Positions 33,798 to 42,488 are shown, counted from the first letter of the stretch. The stretch: DNA of 59,740 nt from an uncultured Burkholderiales bacterium (GCA_903903975.1 CAIVAS010000036.1:1-59740); one strand, 5' to 3'. Translations and numbers: made by a program. Notes: generated by a model not told the origin, from the letters alone.

Positions 33798-34826
33798 ATG
33801 ACTGCTGAGTCGCATCCGATGACGATCCTGGTGACCGGCGCGGCCGGCTTCATCGGCATGCATGTCGCGGCCAGCCTGCTAGCCTCGGGCGCGCGGGTGA
33901 TCGGCATCGACAACCTCAACGATTACTACGATCCGGCACTCAAGCTGGCCCGTCTGGCTCGACTCGAAGGGCAGCCGGGCTTTGCCTTTCATCGAGTCGA
34001 CGTGGCTGATCGTGCCGCAATGGCCGCGCTGTTCGAGGCGCATCGTTTCGATCGCGTGGTTCATCTTGCTGCGCAGGCAGGCGTGCGTTACTCGATCACC
34101 AATCCGCATGCCTACGCCGATTCCAACCTGGTCGGCTTCGTCAATATTCTTGAAGGCTGTCGCCATGCAAGCGTGCAGCATCTGGTCTATGCGTCGTCGT
34201 CGAGTGTCTATGGCGGCAATACCCGGATGCCGTTTTCAGAGCACGACCCGGTCGACCATCCGGTGAGTCTGTATGCTGCCACCAAGAAGGCCAATGAGCT
34301 GATGGCGCATACCTACAGCCATCTGTTCCGATTGCCCACGACCGGTTTGCGCTTTTTTACGGTCTACGGCCCCTGGGGGCGTCCCGACATGGCGGCCTTT
34401 CTGTTTGCCGATGCCATGCTCGCCGGTCGCCCGATCGATGTCTTCAATCACGGTGAGATGCGACGCGACTTCACCTACATCGATGACATCGTCGAAGGCG
34501 TGGTGAGGGTGCTCGATCACCCGCCGAGCGGCAACCCCGATTTCGATCCCGGCAATCCTGACCCGGCCAGCAGTCGCGCGCCTTACCGTGTCTTCAACAT
34601 CGGCAACGCCGAGCCGGTGGCGCTGCTTGATTTCATCGGTGCGATGGAGGCCGCGACGGGCGTTGTGGCCGTCAAGCGACTGCTTGCGATGCAGCCGGGC
34701 GATGTGCCGGCGACCTTCGCCGACACATCCGAACTGGCATCGCTGGTGGGATTTGCGCCGCGCACCGATGTTCGCGAGGGTGTGCGGCGCTTCGTCGAGT
34801 GGTACCGGGCCTATTACCGGAGGTAA
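33798..34826 (+). CDS. UDP-glucuronate 4-epimerase-like SDR
   Basis: 342 residues. Blocks [61 protein letters not shown]-x3-K in LYAATKKANE and FFTVYGPWGRPDM are characteristic of UDP-GlcA/GalA 4-epimerases (CapI/GAE group). It should act on the product of the upstream Ugd, giving UDP-galacturonate. ATG 33798 is used; ATG 33819 (MTILVTG) is nearly as good. Convergent with rpoH, 33 bases apart, with no clear terminator between. Confidence 0.9.
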   Translation: MTAESHPMTILVTGAAGFIGMHVAASLLASGARVIGIDNLNDYYDPALKLARLARLEGQPGFAFHRVDVADRAAMAALFEAHRFDRVVHLAAQAGVRYSITNPHAYADSNLVGFVNILEGCRHASVQHLVYASSSSVYGGNTRMPFSEHDPVDHPVSLYAATKKANELMAHTYSHLFRLPTTGLRFFTVYGPWGRPDMAAFLFADAMLAGRPIDVFNHGEMRRDFTYIDDIVEGVVRVLDHPPSGNPDFDPGNPDPASSRAPYRVFNIGNAEPVALLDFIGAMEAATGVVAVKRLLAMQPGDVPATFADTSELASLVGFAPRTDVREGVRRFVEWYRAYYRR

Positions 34827-34859
34827 TCAGGCCGGTCATCCCGCAGGTCATTCGCCCCC

Positions 34860-35756
34860 TCAGGCGTATTCGGCCAGCGCGGTCTTCATGGTCTTGAGCG
34901 CCTTGGCCTCGATCTGCCGGATGCGTTCGGCCGAGACGCCGAACTCTTCGGCCAGGTCGTGAAGCGTGAGCGTGCCGCCATCATCCTCATCGCGCAGCCA
35001 GCGGGCCTCGATGATCCGACGGCTGCGGGCATCGAGCGATTCGAGGGCTTCGAGCAGTCCTTCGCCCTGCAGCCGGTCAAAGGCGCGATCCTCGAGGATC
35101 TGGGTCGGCTCGCTGTGGGTCGCCCGCAGATAGGCGATCGGCGCGTAGTTGTCGTCGCCGCCGTCATCCGTTGGCTCCAGCGCAATGTCACCGCCACCCA
35201 TGCGGGTTTCCATTTCGATCACGTCCTGCACCCGCACGTTGAGATCGCGTGCGATCGCCTCCGCGGCTTCCGGGCTCAGGGTATGCGTATCGCGCTTCAT
35301 CGAGCGAAGGTTGAAGAAGAGCTTGCGCTGCGCCTTGGTCGTTGCGACTTTGACCAGACGCCAGTTTTTCAGGATGTACTCGTGAATCTCTGCCTTGATC
35401 CAGTGCATGGCGAACGACACCAGCCGCACACCCCGCTCGGGGTCAAAGCGTTTGACGGCTTTCATCAGGCCGATGTTGCCCTCCTGAATCAGGTCGGCAT
35501 GGGTCAGGCCATAGCCCATGTACTGGCGGGCAATCGAGACCACCAGCCGCAGATGCGACAGCACCAGCTGACGGGCAGCATCAAGGTCGCCATCGTTTTG
35601 CAGGCGGCGCGCAAGGGCAACCTCATTTTCGGCGGTGAGCATCGGTACGCGATGCACAGCCGAAATATAGGCGTCGATGTTTCCGACGGGCGGAATGGCC
35701 AGCATGGCGCCGGCGGCTTCCGGGGCACTTACCAGAGCATTCAAGACGCGAGTCAT
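34860..35756 (-). CDS. rpoH: Heat-shock sigma factor RpoH (sigma-32)
   Basis: 298 residues. Region 2 is intact (HLRLVVSIARQYMGYGLTHADLIQEGNIGLMKAVKRFD). The RpoH box QRKLFFNLR is at 143-151, which separates it from other group sigma factors, and region 4 ends with LHDLAEEFGVSAERIRQIEAKAL. It directs transcription of heat-shock genes. Its promoter carries a CIRCE operator, so HrcA probably controls it. A good ribosome site (AAAGGAAG) precedes the ATG. Confidence 0.96.
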   Translation of the reverse strand: MTRVLNALVSAPEAAGAMLAIPPVGNIDAYISAVHRVPMLTAENEVALARRLQNDGDLDAARQLVLSHLRLVVSIARQYMGYGLTHADLIQEGNIGLMKAVKRFDPERGVRLVSFAMHWIKAEIHEYILKNWRLVKVATTKAQRKLFFNLRSMKRDTHTLSPEAAEAIARDLNVRVQDVIEMETRMGGGDIALEPTDDGGDDNYAPIAYLRATHSEPTQILEDRAFDRLQGEGLLEALESLDARSRRIIEARWLRDEDDGGTLTLHDLAEEFGVSAERIRQIEAKALKTMKTALAEYA

Positions 35757-35772
35757 TCAGACTTCCTTTCAT

Positions 35773-35785
35773 GGGGCAAGACCCC
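35773..35785 (-). promoter_or_regulatory. Small hairpin in the rpoH leader
   Basis: GGGG-N5-CCCC lies three bases upstream of the ribosome site AAAGGAAG. A four-pair GC stem here could slow ribosome loading at low temperature, but it is short and the idea is untested. Confidence 0.3.
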
Positions 35786-35794
35786 GATCTAAAA

Positions 35795-35824
35795 ATATTA
35801 GCACTCGCGTTCGATGAGTGCCAA
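35795..35824 (-). promoter_or_regulatory. Predicted sigma-70 type promoter of rpoH
   Basis: On the minus strand TTGGCA (five of six -35 matches, 35824-35819) is followed 18 bases later by TAATAT (35800-35795). Both boxes overlap the CIRCE arms, so repressor binding would block polymerase. The predicted leader is about 30 bases. Confidence 0.6.
35798..35824. promoter_or_regulatory. CIRCE element (HrcA operator) upstream of rpoH
   Basis: TTAGCACTC, nine bases, then GAGTGCCAA: this matches the CIRCE consensus TTAGCACTC-N9-GAGTGCTAA at 17 of 18 arm positions with the exact spacer length. It lies 42 bases before the rpoH start and covers the predicted promoter. Confidence 0.92.
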
Positions 35825-35876
35825 TTGATCCTCCCAATCGCAGCCATTCAACAAACAAATCGGGGTCAGATGAGAA

Positions 35877-36332
35877 TTTCGCCAAGTGACTCCGAAGTGC
35901 CCGCAATCAGCTTGCGCCGATCGTCCATCGCACCGCAATGCTGAAGATCGCTGACGACCGGCCTATCCGCGCCCGACTCGTCGTGGGAGACATGCCTGAC
36001 TCGAGCGGCGTAAAACCGAGCCCGGCTGTGTCGGACGGCTGGCCCACGTACAGCCCCGCCTGATCCCGTTGCGCTGTGCGCCAGTCGGCCGAGCCGTCGG
36101 CGACCTGGCGGGACAGCAAGCACCCGGGCGGTTCCTGGTTTGCAGGCGCTCCGGGATGCCGGCGGCCTTGCGCCCTCGAAAATTGATGTGATTGAGCGCT
36201 TACATCGACTTTGAACGGCCATTCGGCTGATTGGTCTACCCGCTCGAAGCTGCTAGCTTGGGTCTGCCAATCAGCCGCTTCGGCGATCGCCACCAGCAGT
36301 TCAGCGATCGTCGGGGCCTTCGCCACGGAACC
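35877..36332. other. 456-base region between the rpoH promoter and the EpsL-like gene
   Basis: No convincing gene. A 118-codon minus-strand frame (35866-36222) is arginine- and alanine-rich at first and matches nothing I recognise, though its end MDDRRKLIAGTSESLGEILI looks protein-like. The region may contain a decayed gene and the promoter of the downstream export genes. No tRNA, insertion sequence or terminator is apparent. Confidence 0.4.
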
Positions 36333-37556
36333 ATGATGACCATTTCATCCATACGGCGACTCAGCGCAGCACTGTCGATGCTGGCTCCAGCGGTCAATGC
36401 TCTGGCGCAGCCGGTGTCGGCCCCGATTCCGGTCGAAGACGTTTTGAGCATCGACGCAGCCGCTTCGGTCGAACACCACAGCAACATTTTCCGCGTGGCC
36501 GACGGGACCAGCGATACCGTTGTCCGAGCGCTGCTGGGGGTGCGCTTCGAGCGCGATATCAGCCTTCAGCGCATTACCGCCTATGCCACCCTCGAGCCCG
36601 CCAAGTACGCCAAATTCAGCAGTTACGACTATCTTGGCTATACCGCTGGCGGCACCTGGGCTTGGGAGGTCGGACGCCCGGTGTTCGGCGAAGTCACCGC
36701 CCGATTCGCGCAGTTTCAGACGCCTTTCGACGCGATCCCCGGCGGCCAGAACAATCTCCAGAATCTGCAGTTCGGGCGTGCCCTGTTCGGCTTTCGCATG
36801 ACGCAGAACTGGGCCGTGATCGCGGCGGTCGACGATGCGGTCGGCACCAACTCGCTTGCATCGCAGGCGGCGTCCGATTTCAACCGGGTCGGCACCGAAC
36901 TCGGCGTGCGCCGGGCCGCTGCCGGCAGCGCGACGGAAATCGATTTTGTCTGGCGCCACGAGAATGGCAATTATCCGAATCAGCAGGTCTTCGATGCCAA
37001 CGGCAACCTGCTGCCGGCTGCGGTCGATAACGCCTACAGCCAGGACGCGGCGCTGATGCGGATCACCTATCGGCCGACCGATACCAGCCGCATCAGCGGC
37101 AATGTCGGCTACACCCGCAGAAGCTACCAGAACGTTTCGCAGCGCGATTTCTCGGGCGTGACGGGTGGCCTGGACTTCGAGTGGCCGCTGTCGGGAGCGG
37201 TCACGATGCGTGCGGCGATATTTCGAACCATCGACAGCGCCACGCTGCCGACTGCCAACTATATCGATGCAATGGGCATCGCCTTTCGCCCGACCTGGCA
37301 GGTCGGCGCCCGCACGAGCGTCGATGCCGTGCTGGCCTTCGCCGCGCGCAGCTACAAGGGCGATCCGGGTTTTGTCCTTGATGGCACGCCGGTGCGCAAG
37401 GACAACATCAATGAGGTCGGACTGCGCCTGAACTACGAAGTGGCCCGACGGGTGTTCGTGTTTGCCGATGCTGCCCGCATCGACAGAACCTCCAATTACG
37501 CCCAGTACGCGTTTACCGACAACTGGTTCGGTATTGGCGTGCGGGCATCGTTCTGA
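36333..37556 (+). CDS. EpsL-like outer-membrane beta-barrel exopolysaccharide protein
   Basis: 407 residues: signal peptide (LSAALSMLAPAVNALAQP), then alternating amphipathic strands and a terminal phenylalanine (WFGIGVRASF) typical of outer-membrane barrels. The segment VEHHSNIFRVADGTSDTV resembles the N-terminal block of EpsL/putative beta-barrel porin-2 proteins from exopolysaccharide loci. ATG 36333 fits the signal peptide; the frame extends further upstream without a plausible start. It precedes the EpsE exporter by 25 bases, so the pair may form the outer-membrane exit path. Confidence 0.75.
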   Translation: MMTISSIRRLSAALSMLAPAVNALAQPVSAPIPVEDVLSIDAAASVEHHSNIFRVADGTSDTVVRALLGVRFERDISLQRITAYATLEPAKYAKFSSYDYLGYTAGGTWAWEVGRPVFGEVTARFAQFQTPFDAIPGGQNNLQNLQFGRALFGFRMTQNWAVIAAVDDAVGTNSLASQAASDFNRVGTELGVRRAAAGSATEIDFVWRHENGNYPNQQVFDANGNLLPAAVDNAYSQDAALMRITYRPTDTSRISGNVGYTRRSYQNVSQRDFSGVTGGLDFEWPLSGAVTMRAAIFRTIDSATLPTANYIDAMGIAFRPTWQVGARTSVDAVLAFAARSYKGDPGFVLDGTPVRKDNINEVGLRLNYEVARRVFVFADAARIDRTSNYAQYAFTDNWFGIGVRASF

Positions 37557-37581
37557 CTGTCGACGAATCAGGAGTCTCAAG

Positions 37582-38433
37582 ATGGCACGCTATTCATTGT
37601 TCAGTCTTTTTCGAGGTGTCGGCGCGCTGCTGCTTGCGGCGAGTTGTCTGGCGATGGTCGGACTGTCGCCTGTCCTGGCACAGCAAGCCGCCACCGAAAC
37701 CACTCGCGACGATTACGTCCTGGGGGCGGGCGATGCGATTCGCATCCAGGTATTCCAGAGCCCGGAGCTGACCGTCGATGCACGGGTGTCGGAGGCCGGC
37801 GTGATTTCTTACCCGCTGCTCGGTCCGGTGCGTATTGGTGGCATGTCGAGTACCGACATTGAAAAGCTGATCGCGCAGCGGCTGCGTGATGGGAAGTTTC
37901 TGCAGAGTCCTCAGGTCACCGTCAACATCACCACTTTTCGAAGCCAGCAGGTCTCGGTGCTCGGCAATGTGACTCGACCCGGGCGCTATCCGCTCGAAAC
38001 CACAGGGATGCGATTGTCAGAAGTCCTTTCATTGGCCGGCGGCGTGACGCCCGCAGGTGCCGATGAAGTGGTGCTGGTGACCACCCGGGACGGCAAGGAA
38101 ACCCGGATCGACATCGACATGGTCGACATGTTTGCCTCGGGCAACCGGTCGAAAGACCCGCCGATGCAGGCGGGCGACGTAATCTATGTCAGCCGGGCGC
38201 CCCAGTACTACATCTATGGCCAGGTCCAGCGTCCGGGCATGTATGGCGTCGACCGCGGCATGACCGTCGCTCAGGCGATCGCCAAGGGCGGTGGTCTGAC
38301 GCTTCGCGGTACCGACAAGGGGGTGCGGGTGAATCGTCGCAAGTCCGATGGAAAACTCGAGCCGATCGAGCCCAAGCTCGATGACCCGATCCGCCCCGAC
38401 GACCTGATTTTCATCCGTGAAAGTATCTTCTGA
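37582..38433 (+). CDS. EpsE/Wza-type polysaccharide export protein
   Basis: 283 residues with a signal peptide ending near PVLAQQ. The Poly_export domain (YVLGAGDAIRIQVFQSPELTVDARVSEAGVISYPL, in full at about 45-80) is followed by two SLBB domains, beginning QVSVLGNVTRPGRYPL and YIYGQVQRPGMYGVDRGMT. It should form the outer-membrane export channel or its periplasmic part. AGGAG precedes ATG 37582. A possible but atypical lipobox (LAASC) lies inside the signal region, so lipidation is uncertain. It would work with the EpsF/EpsG pair encoded 25 kb away. Confidence 0.88.
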   Translation: MARYSLFSLFRGVGALLLAASCLAMVGLSPVLAQQAATETTRDDYVLGAGDAIRIQVFQSPELTVDARVSEAGVISYPLLGPVRIGGMSSTDIEKLIAQRLRDGKFLQSPQVTVNITTFRSQQVSVLGNVTRPGRYPLETTGMRLSEVLSLAGGVTPAGADEVVLVTTRDGKETRIDIDMVDMFASGNRSKDPPMQAGDVIYVSRAPQYYIYGQVQRPGMYGVDRGMTVAQAIAKGGGLTLRGTDKGVRVNRRKSDGKLEPIEPKLDDPIRPDDLIFIRESIF

Positions 38434-38447
38434 GGGCGTTTGCAGGC

Positions 38448-38500
38448 CTCAAGTCTGGCGCTTCGCTTACGCATTTCGGCAGGAACTCGTCAGACTTGAG
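38448..38500. repeat. 10-bp inverted repeat upstream of the HDOD genes
   Basis: CTCAAGTCTG (38448-38457) and CAGACTTGAG (38491-38500) are perfect inverted copies 33 bases apart in the 185-base gap after the export gene. There is no T-run, so a simple terminator is unlikely. It could be an operator pair or a structured leader. Confidence 0.55.
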
Positions 38501-38600
38501 CGCAATAAATGCCGTCTGGCGGGCTCGATAGGCCGCCGGTCCGCGCTGGTGAAATCCCTCACGGTATCTCGGTAACCCGTCGCGATAATGGAACGACTGT

Positions 38601-38610
38601 CTCTCGAGAG
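38601..38610. promoter_or_regulatory. Palindrome CTCTCGAGAG at the ribosome site of the first HDOD gene
   Basis: A perfect ten-base palindrome ends eight bases before the ATG at 38619 and includes GAGAG, the only purine-rich candidate ribosome site. It could mask translation or bind a protein. Confidence 0.35.
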
Positions 38611-38618
38611 TCGCGACC

Positions 38619-39848
38619 ATGTCAGAACATCCGCAAGCCTTTCTGGGCCGTCAGCCGATCATCGATCGTGATGGCCGACTCATGGGTTATGAACTGTTGT
38701 ACCGGACCTCCGGTGCCGATGATCGGGCCCGCTTCAAAGATGAGGACAGTGCCAGCCTGAGCGTCATGTCGACGCTGCTGCACGACCTCGGCCATGCGCA
38801 GGTGCTGGCTGGACGGACGGCCTTCGTCAATATCGGCGCCGGCGCTTTGCATCAGACCGGCGCTCTGAGTCTGCTGACACCGCGGCTCACCGTCCTCGAA
38901 CTCTCGCCCTCGGTGCGCCTGGATGCCGTGACGCTTCAGCGCCTGCGTGCCCTGCGCCAGGAAGGCTTCGGTATCTCGGTCACCGCCGTCCCGCCGATGG
39001 ATTCGCTCGCGCCATGGCTGGAGGTGGCCACACATCTGAAGGTCGATCTGAGTCGGGTCGACGACACGCTGCTCGAAGTGTTTGTGGCGAATCTGCGTTT
39101 TGGTGAGCACACTCTGATTGCCGAAAAGGTCGAGACGCAGGCCCAGGCCCGACGCTGCATCGAGCTTGGCTTTCACGGCCTGCAAGGCTGGCAGGTCGGG
39201 CGCCCCGAGGTGATGGGCAGCGTGAAGCTCGGTGTGCGTCATGCGGTACTGGACCGGGTTCTCGAACAGCTCGCTGACAACGCAGGGCTTGAGGCGATCG
39301 AGGCCACGTTCAAGCATGACATTGCACTGTGCTGGCGCCTGTTGCGCTACACCGCCGCCTCCAATTTCGGCATGCTGATCGAAGTCGAGTCACTGCGTCA
39401 CGCGCTCGAACTGGTGGGGACCCGCCGGCTCGCCCGCTGGATTCAATTGTTGCAGGCGACCGTCGAAGAACCTTCCCCGGCAGCCGAAAGACTGATCGCG
39501 GTGGCGGTCATGCGTGGACGCATGCTCGAGATGGTCGGCGCCGACTACTTCAACGGCACCGATTGCGACAACCTGTTCCTGGTGGGGGCGTTCTCGGTCC
39601 TGCCCTCGATGCTGATGCAGACCATGGCAGAGTCGATCCGCACGGTGGCGCTGCCTGAGGCAGTCGCCGATGCGCTGACCTCGCGTGAAGGCCGGTTCGG
39701 TCCCTTGCTCGAGCTTGCCGAGGCGCTTGAGGCCGACGATACCGACCGCATCGATATCCTGTGTGCCGAGCTCTCGATTTCCAGCCGCGCGCTGGTGCGA
39801 GCCCGCACCACGGCGACCGCCGCCCTTCAGGATGCGGCGCTGGTATGA
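38619..39848 (+). CDS. EAL-like/HDOD signalling protein (YuxH family), first copy
   Basis: 409 residues. The N-terminal half is a shortened EAL-like domain: FLGRQPIIDRDGRLMGYELLYR keeps the ExLxR signature, but the metal-binding and base motifs of active c-di-GMP phosphodiesterases are not evident. The C-terminal half (about 205-395) is an HDOD domain (FKHDIALCWRLLRYTAAS and ELVGTRRLARWIQLL). Such proteins act as scaffolds in signalling rather than enzymes. Its stop overlaps the next, paralogous gene. Position at the edge of the polysaccharide locus suggests control of exopolysaccharide or motility, but this is inference. Confidence 0.83.
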   Translation: MSEHPQAFLGRQPIIDRDGRLMGYELLYRTSGADDRARFKDEDSASLSVMSTLLHDLGHAQVLAGRTAFVNIGAGALHQTGALSLLTPRLTVLELSPSVRLDAVTLQRLRALRQEGFGISVTAVPPMDSLAPWLEVATHLKVDLSRVDDTLLEVFVANLRFGEHTLIAEKVETQAQARRCIELGFHGLQGWQVGRPEVMGSVKLGVRHAVLDRVLEQLADNAGLEAIEATFKHDIALCWRLLRYTAASNFGMLIEVESLRHALELVGTRRLARWIQLLQATVEEPSPAAERLIAVAVMRGRMLEMVGADYFNGTDCDNLFLVGAFSVLPSMLMQTMAESIRTVALPEAVADALTSREGRFGPLLELAEALEADDTDRIDILCAELSISSRALVRARTTATAALQDAALV

Positions 39849-41152
39849 GTGCCAATACCGCGCAATCTGCGCAATCGTCCTCAGAATCAATCGATCTTGC
39901 CGATCCGACCATTCCGGCGCCGATCATCGAGCCGACCGCCTTTCTGGGGCGCCAGCCGATTCTGGATCGCAATCAGCAGCTGATCGGCTACGAATTGCTT
40001 TACCGCGCCAATGCCCAGTCGATCGATGCGCAGTTCGAAGACGGCGGCCATGCCAGTCTGATGGTGATTGCATCGCTGCTGCAGGACATCGGTCCTGAGC
40101 AGGTGCTCGGCGGCAAGTTCGGATTCGTGAACGTGTCGCCCGGCACGATCGGGGAGAGTTCGCCGATCCTGCTGCTCGATCCCAAACGCACCGTCCTCGA
40201 GTTCAGTGCCGACGCCGAGTTCGACGAAGCCTGTCTGTCTCGGCTCACCGAACTGCGCCGTCTGGGATTTGGTGTGTCGGTCACCGTCAATTCACCGGTG
40301 ATCCTGCGTCAGCCGGTGTTCGCACTCACCACGCATGCCAAGGTCGACTTGCTGCGGGTCACGATGGACAAGCTGCCGGTGGTGGCCAAACTGCTCAAGG
40401 GCATGCCCGGGCGCCGTGTCCTGGTGGCCGAAAAGCTCGAGACCCGTGAGCAGGCCGCAGCCTGTCTCGCCCTTGGCTTCGATTGCCTGCAGGGCTTTTA
40501 TTTCGCCCGACCAGAAACGCTCTCGGCACGACGACTCGAGCCGGCACGCGCGGCAGTGCTGCAGGCAATCAGACTGCTGCTGCGTAATGCCGATATCGTG
40601 GATGTCGACAACGCGCTCAAGCGCGACGTCGCGCTGTCGGTCAAGCTGATCCGCTACATGAATTCAGCCGGAATGGGTCTGTCGACCCAGATCGATTCGC
40701 TCAAGCATGCGATCAACCTGCTGGGCTACAACAAACTCGCACGCTGGCTCACGCTGCTGCTGGCCACCGCCGACAGCAAGGATCCGACCGCGCAGGTGCT
40801 TGCCCGAACCGCGATCACTCGCGGCCGGCTGATCGAGCTGCTGGGCGAAAACCGCTTTGATACCGGCCAGCGCGACAACCTTTTTATTGCCGGGACTTTC
40901 TCGCTGCTGCCGGCGATGCTGATGCTGCCGATGAACGAAGCGCTGGCCGATCTGGATCTGCCGGCGCCTGTTGCGCAAAGCCTGCTCACGCGAGGCGGCG
41001 AATATGGCCCCTACCTGCAGCTTGCCGAGGCCTGTGAAGATCCGTCGCTCGCGGGCGTCGCTGCGCTGTGCCAGCAGCTCGACATCCCGCCCAAGGCGCT
41101 GAACCTGGCTCAGATGCAGGCGACCGACTGGGTCAACAGCCTCGGCATCTGA
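39845..41152 (+). CDS. EAL-like/HDOD signalling protein (YuxH family), second copy
   Basis: 435 residues, paralogous to the preceding protein along its whole length (FLGRQPILDRNQQLIGYELLYR; VAEKLETREQA; HDOD block LKRDVALSVKLIRYMNSAGMG and INLLGYNKLARWLTLLL). It adds a 30-residue serine/alanine-rich N-terminal tail. The ATG overlaps the first copy's stop (ATGA), so the pair is made together and may form a heteromer. Catalytic EAL residues again look incomplete. Confidence 0.85.
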   Translation: MSANTAQSAQSSSESIDLADPTIPAPIIEPTAFLGRQPILDRNQQLIGYELLYRANAQSIDAQFEDGGHASLMVIASLLQDIGPEQVLGGKFGFVNVSPGTIGESSPILLLDPKRTVLEFSADAEFDEACLSRLTELRRLGFGVSVTVNSPVILRQPVFALTTHAKVDLLRVTMDKLPVVAKLLKGMPGRRVLVAEKLETREQAAACLALGFDCLQGFYFARPETLSARRLEPARAAVLQAIRLLLRNADIVDVDNALKRDVALSVKLIRYMNSAGMGLSTQIDSLKHAINLLGYNKLARWLTLLLATADSKDPTAQVLARTAITRGRLIELLGENRFDTGQRDNLFIAGTFSLLPAMLMLPMNEALADLDLPAPVAQSLLTRGGEYGPYLQLAEACEDPSLAGVAALCQQLDIPPKALNLAQMQATDWVNSLGI

Positions 41153-41161
41153 GCGAGGCGT

Positions 41162-42367
41162 TTACGAGGCGATGCCAGTTGCCGGGCGAGCTGCGGCGGC
41201 CGGCTCGCCGATCCGGGGCAGCAGGATGGCCGAGGCCAGGGCACCCAGCGCCACGATGGCCAGGGCGACGAACACCTTCGAGAAGCCACCCTGCTCATGC
41301 AGGCTCGAGACCAGCGTGACCGCACCGGCGCTGCCCAGAAAACTCGCTACATAGCGCAGCCCGTAGGCTCGGGCACGCCAGCGATCGCTGGTGTAGCGCG
41401 CCACCATCGCATCGTTGATCGGGATCTGTCCGAAGACGAAGAACATGATTGCCACGCAGGCCGCCACCAGACTCCAGCCGCTGCCCGAGATGGCCAGCAG
41501 AAACAGCGGCGCCTGCAGCGCAACTACACCGAGCATGGCGGTGCGAAGCGGCACCCGGTCGATCAGCGCGCCGACCAGCAGCTGCGCCATGGCGGCGATC
41601 AGATAGACCCCGGCGATGATCGCGCCGATGGCGCCCAGGCCCGCCTCACCCGAGAGCACGCCGCGCAGCCGCTCATCGAAGAGCTTGGGCATCGACACGG
41701 TGGTGGCATGAAAGAGCAGGCCGTTGCAGACCACCGCCAGCAGAAACACCGCCACCAGCCGCTTCATTACCTCGGGCGGCACAACCACGCTTGCGCTCTT
41801 TTTGGCAGCGGCAGCATTGCTCGCGCCCCGGCTGACCGCGAGATAGGCAAAACCCAGCCCCATCATGGCGATGCCGGGCGCGATGAAGGCCGCGCGCCAT
41901 CCGAAGTGCTGCACGACCAGGCCGGTAATGAGTGCGGCCATGCCCAGTCCGAGATTGCCCCAGACGCCGTTGACGCCCAGGGTCCAGCCCAGGCGCGGGC
42001 TGCCGATGGTGAGCATGGCGATGCCAACCGGGTGATAGATCGAGGCGAACAGCCCGATCAGTGCGAGCGTGGCGCCGAGCTGCCAGGCATCCTGAGACAG
42101 ACCGGCCAATACTGACGCTGCGCCGATCCCGAAAAAGAACACCGCCATCATGCCGCGGCGGCTCCAGCGGTCGGCAATCCAGCCTGCCGGCAGTGCACCC
42201 AGGCCGAAGATCGCCATCGCCGGCAGCGACAGGGGCAGCAGCTGCGAAAAGCTCAGCTGCCATTCCTGCGAGATGGCCAACACCGCGGTCGGAAAGATCA
42301 GCAGGAAAAAATGGTCGAGCAGATGCGCGAGATTGAGCAGCTGCGCATGCGCGCGGGTCGGTGCCAT
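41162..42367 (-). CDS. MFS transporter
   Basis: 401 residues with about twelve helices. The A-motif-like loop AGWIADRWSRRGMM between helices 2 and 3 marks the major facilitator superfamily, and the pattern resembles the fosmidomycin-resistance (Fsr) branch of efflux proteins. A basic alanine-rich loop (AAAAKKSASVVVPPEVMKRL) separates the two halves. Substrate unknown. It lies convergent with the HDOD pair. Confidence 0.85.
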   Translation of the reverse strand: MAPTRAHAQLLNLAHLLDHFFLLIFPTAVLAISQEWQLSFSQLLPLSLPAMAIFGLGALPAGWIADRWSRRGMMAVFFFGIGAASVLAGLSQDAWQLGATLALIGLFASIYHPVGIAMLTIGSPRLGWTLGVNGVWGNLGLGMAALITGLVVQHFGWRAAFIAPGIAMMGLGFAYLAVSRGASNAAAAKKSASVVVPPEVMKRLVAVFLLAVVCNGLLFHATTVSMPKLFDERLRGVLSGEAGLGAIGAIIAGVYLIAAMAQLLVGALIDRVPLRTAMLGVVALQAPLFLLAISGSGWSLVAACVAIMFFVFGQIPINDAMVARYTSDRWRARAYGLRYVASFLGSAGAVTLVSSLHEQGGFSKVFVALAIVALGALASAILLPRIGEPAAAARPATGIAS

Positions 42368-42488
42368 GGTGTCTCCGAATCGGACGATCGCTCAGTCAGA
42401 CGAACTGCCCAGTGCGGCGAAGGGCTCGCTACAAGGAAAGGCTGGATCATTGAACAAACCAGCGAACCAGTTTACGCGCCATCGCGAC

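Noticed and set aside
35866-36222. 118-codon minus-strand frame as a gene
   Set aside because: No recognised domain, no ribosome site, and much of it looks like low-information arginine/alanine sequence; left as unassigned intergenic DNA.
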